A stretch of DNA of 64,000 nucleotides from Acanthacorydalis orientalis (Eukaryota; Arthropoda; Insecta; Megaloptera; Corydalidae), in assembly GCA_034766995.1 (NCBI GenBank), contig CM068313.1:11783012-11847011 (forward strand), given 5' to 3'. Of this stretch, positions 61,981-64,000 are shown one piece after another (position 1 is the first letter of the stretch; every line of letters starts with the position of its first letter). The notes under the pieces are model-generated. The model saw nothing but the letters and a program-made list of their open reading frames with translations, searched no databases and was not told where the DNA came from. The translations under genes and the position numbers were made by a program.

Positions 61981-62380
61981 CATGCATGCAATTTATTATT
62001 AGCGTTGGTGGTCAGTGCGTTATGGTCTCCGTGTCACTGCAGGGACGCAAGATAGTTTGTGACAATCGACCAGCCGTATAATACTAACGAGCAACAGATT
62101 CGATCCACGATTATTATTTATACGGTCGTGTTTGGATGCGATGCCCACTCGGAATCACGGCTTGTGGTCACTGGTTCGGTTCCCAGGCAATACTCGATTT
62201 ACATGTATCATCATCTTTTGCATTTCCGTTTTCATGTCGGACTCTGTTGTCATAATTTACTCGTTTCGATATTATAATTTAAACGGTTCGTTGAAAACGT
62301 ACAACTGCAAAACGAGATTGTGTTATGATGATTCATTGACATACAAGCAGTTTTGTCACATTTGTACCATATAACACAAC
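61981..62380. other. GC-richer block, exon- or SINE-like
   Basis: Base composition is balanced, unlike the flanks. Two overlapping plus-strand frames (62,059-62,277 and 62,132-62,374) have no recognised domain. TGTCACTGCAG|GG at 62,031-62,043 looks like a splice acceptor. GGTTCGGTTCCC at 62,173-62,184 resembles a tRNA B box (GGTTCGANTCC), and GATTCGATCC at 62,098-62,107 is a second partial one, but no A box at the right distance and no cloverleaf was found. It could be a 5' exon, a tRNA-derived SINE fragment, or neither. Confidence 0.25.
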
Positions 62381-63277
62381 AATAAAACAATATGATCGAA
62401 GTAAAATGGCTAGATACTATTTTATTAAAACAAATATAAATTTTATATGGAAATAAGATATAGATTCTGTTAATTTAAATGATTTATTAAAGTTAAAATA
62501 AGAAGTACGTCCTATTGTATGTTAAAAAAAATATAATAAAAATAAATAAAAACATTACTCTCTCTATTTATACAAACTTTGTTCTTGGTTCTAGTATCAC
62601 AACAAAACACATTTTAAAATTTAACAGTATATCGAATGAATCATTACCATGAAGTGTACGAAAGAATAAACAAGGAACCGATATAAAAATAAAGTTAAGA
62701 AAAAGTTAAAAAAGATTTCTCATATCTGTATCTACTCTTTCGCCGACTCATAAAAAACGAATTAATCTTATACAATTCCAGTTATAACTTCCCCTCAATT
62801 GGAACAAAACTTAATTGATTTTTTTACAGAACATAAATCGTTGTTTCATTTGTATGTTAGCTAGACACAATTTTAATTATTAAAACATCATGTGTTCCAC
62901 GCGACCTGAAGACATTTCAAAAAGTATACAAATGTGTATTAAAATTTAATATCACGTACTGGCGAGGGGGAAAAGGTCGTCAAAACTATCGGGTTTGATA
63001 CGATCTATTTATACAATCGTTCGTATGTTCACAAAGCACGTGCGTCGTCGTCACGTTGCGGTACCCGAATTTCCTACTCGTATTAAAATGTCATTTCGTA
63101 CATTTTTATTTGCATTGTATGTACATAAAACATCCCCAAAAACAAGACAGTTGTCAAAACGTCACCTTATCTCAAATCTCCGTCTGTCATATTTACGAGT
63201 TACTTAAATAAGATCGTGTTTCGGAAATGATGCACACGTATAGCATTTCTTTACAGTAAAACAGATATTTCAAAGAC

Positions 63278-63279
<2 letters not shown>
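62381..63279. other. stretch without supported gene
   Basis: AT-rich, with a GC-richer patch at 62,960-63,080 overlapped by a 70-codon plus frame (62,995-63,207) that is Arg/Thr/Lys-rich and has no recognised domain. Not called as a gene. Confidence 0.4.

Positions 63280-63366
<87 letters not shown>
63280..63366. repeat. (TA)n microsatellite
   Basis: TA run of about 85 bp with one CATA interruption near its right end. The 78-codon minus frame reads across it and is an artefact at that end. Confidence 0.9.
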
Positions 63367-63779
63367 GTAGTATCATTTCTTATAATATTTAAAATTAAAA
63401 TTATATGATTTTTTGACTCAATTCGAGAAACATTCAATATAATAGAGAATTTTATTAATATCAGACTATTCAACCATTGTAAATATGACTTCACTGACAA
63501 TAGCACATATGTAAAAAATTATAAGACCAAACATGAATCATTTACAACCATTTAATTACAATCAATAAGCCAATAAGTATGTGTAAAAATGGCAAATATA
63601 TATGCACAAACACTTATTATTAAATTTTTTTACTAAAGGTTTCATTTCTTTTGTAATTTATACCAAACTTCGGCCTGAGTTTAATGAACAGCCTACTGAT
63701 AAAGGTATGGATTTTAAACCTAGTTGTGTTGTATTGTTAATAAATCTGGATTAAATCATTCAAAGGACGAGATTGCTTA
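63367..63779. other. AT-rich non-coding stretch
   Basis: Nothing recognised. Confidence 0.5.
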
Positions 63780-63806
63780 TATTTATATATATATATATAT
63801 ATATAT
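63780..63806. repeat. (TA)n microsatellite
   Basis: Short TA run directly next to the GC-rich poly-C patch. Confidence 0.85.
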
Positions 63807-63880
63807 TAGGGAACTCCACTCGCTGGTCGCTTCGCTTTTCAACCCTCGAGTTCGCTGAGCTCCCCCCCCCCCCAATGGTC
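63807..63880. other. GC-rich patch with poly-C run
   Basis: Contains CACTCGCTGGTCGCTTCGC, CTCGAGTTCGCTGAGCTC and a C run of about 12. Same style as 8,609-8,690. With the (TA)n run beside it, it may be the terminus of a repetitive element, family unknown. Confidence 0.35.
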
Positions 63881-64000
63881 AATTATAAGCATGTACATAC
63901 AATCGAATGAAACAATAAACATATTTGGGTATCATAGAAGCCTCATCTCAAATAAATAAGTCGATGTCATGATTTTTTTTTATTTTTTGTGAACAATTTT

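Noticed and set aside
62098..62184. Possible tRNA gene (GATTCGATCC and GGTTCGGTTCCC)
   Set aside because: No A box at suitable distance and no acceptor, D-arm or anticodon stems could be paired.

Overview
The window looks like gene-poor, probably heterochromatic DNA from an animal, most likely an insect. The inference rests on very AT-rich sequence, many long (TA)n tracts, and decayed mariner elements of several subfamilies, plus an RTE-like LINE fragment and a hAT-like MITE. I see no intact protein-coding gene, rRNA, convincing tRNA or CRISPR array. The short open frames are relic transposases, frames across microsatellites, or frames across satellite DNA.

Layout. Positions 1-12,240 are AT-rich non-coding DNA with two mariner relics (63-265 and 1,508-2,096), microsatellites, two diverged dispersed-repeat pairs, a long imperfect hairpin (9,590-9,768) and a few GC-richer islands. 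A 5'-truncated RTE-like LINE end lies on the minus strand at 12,241-12,458, with a (TA)n tail at 12,068-12,240. It abuts the satellite array.

Positions 12,459-51,815 (about 39 kb, 61% of the window) are one satellite array with an unusual higher-order structure. Monomers of about 164 bp (old form) and 186 bp (amplified form) are not simply head to tail. They are grouped into 12 higher-order repeats (HORs), each a large imperfect inverted repeat. A minus-oriented arm of usually eight monomers and a plus-oriented arm of n+2 monomers meet at 'core A', a GC-richer palindrome holding 2-5 copies of an 18-bp unit. Successive HORs meet at a second inversion centre, 'centre B'. HOR length follows 2,602 + 186(n-4) + 18(m-3) closely, where n (1-11) counts plus-arm 186-bp monomers and m (2-5) counts 18-bp core units; one HOR also lacks one minus monomer. 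Shared single-base variants group neighbouring HORs (1; 2-5; 6-7; 8-9; 10-12), and both edges carry older, diverged monomers.

Positions 51,816-64,000 return to AT-rich DNA. They hold two internally deleted mariner derivatives of one family (51,870-52,389 minus; 59,269-59,720 plus), an irritans-like mariner deletion derivative (55,966-56,520), a hAT-like MITE (54,100-54,467), a CpG-rich block (54,980-55,240), an exon- or SINE-like block (about 61,981-62,380) and more TA tracts.

The parts do not form a pathway. The system of interest is the palindromic HOR satellite: its geometry, its two independent copy-number dials, and traces of exchange between its arms. It could be centromeric or pericentromeric, or a source of double-stranded RNA, but neither can be shown from sequence alone.
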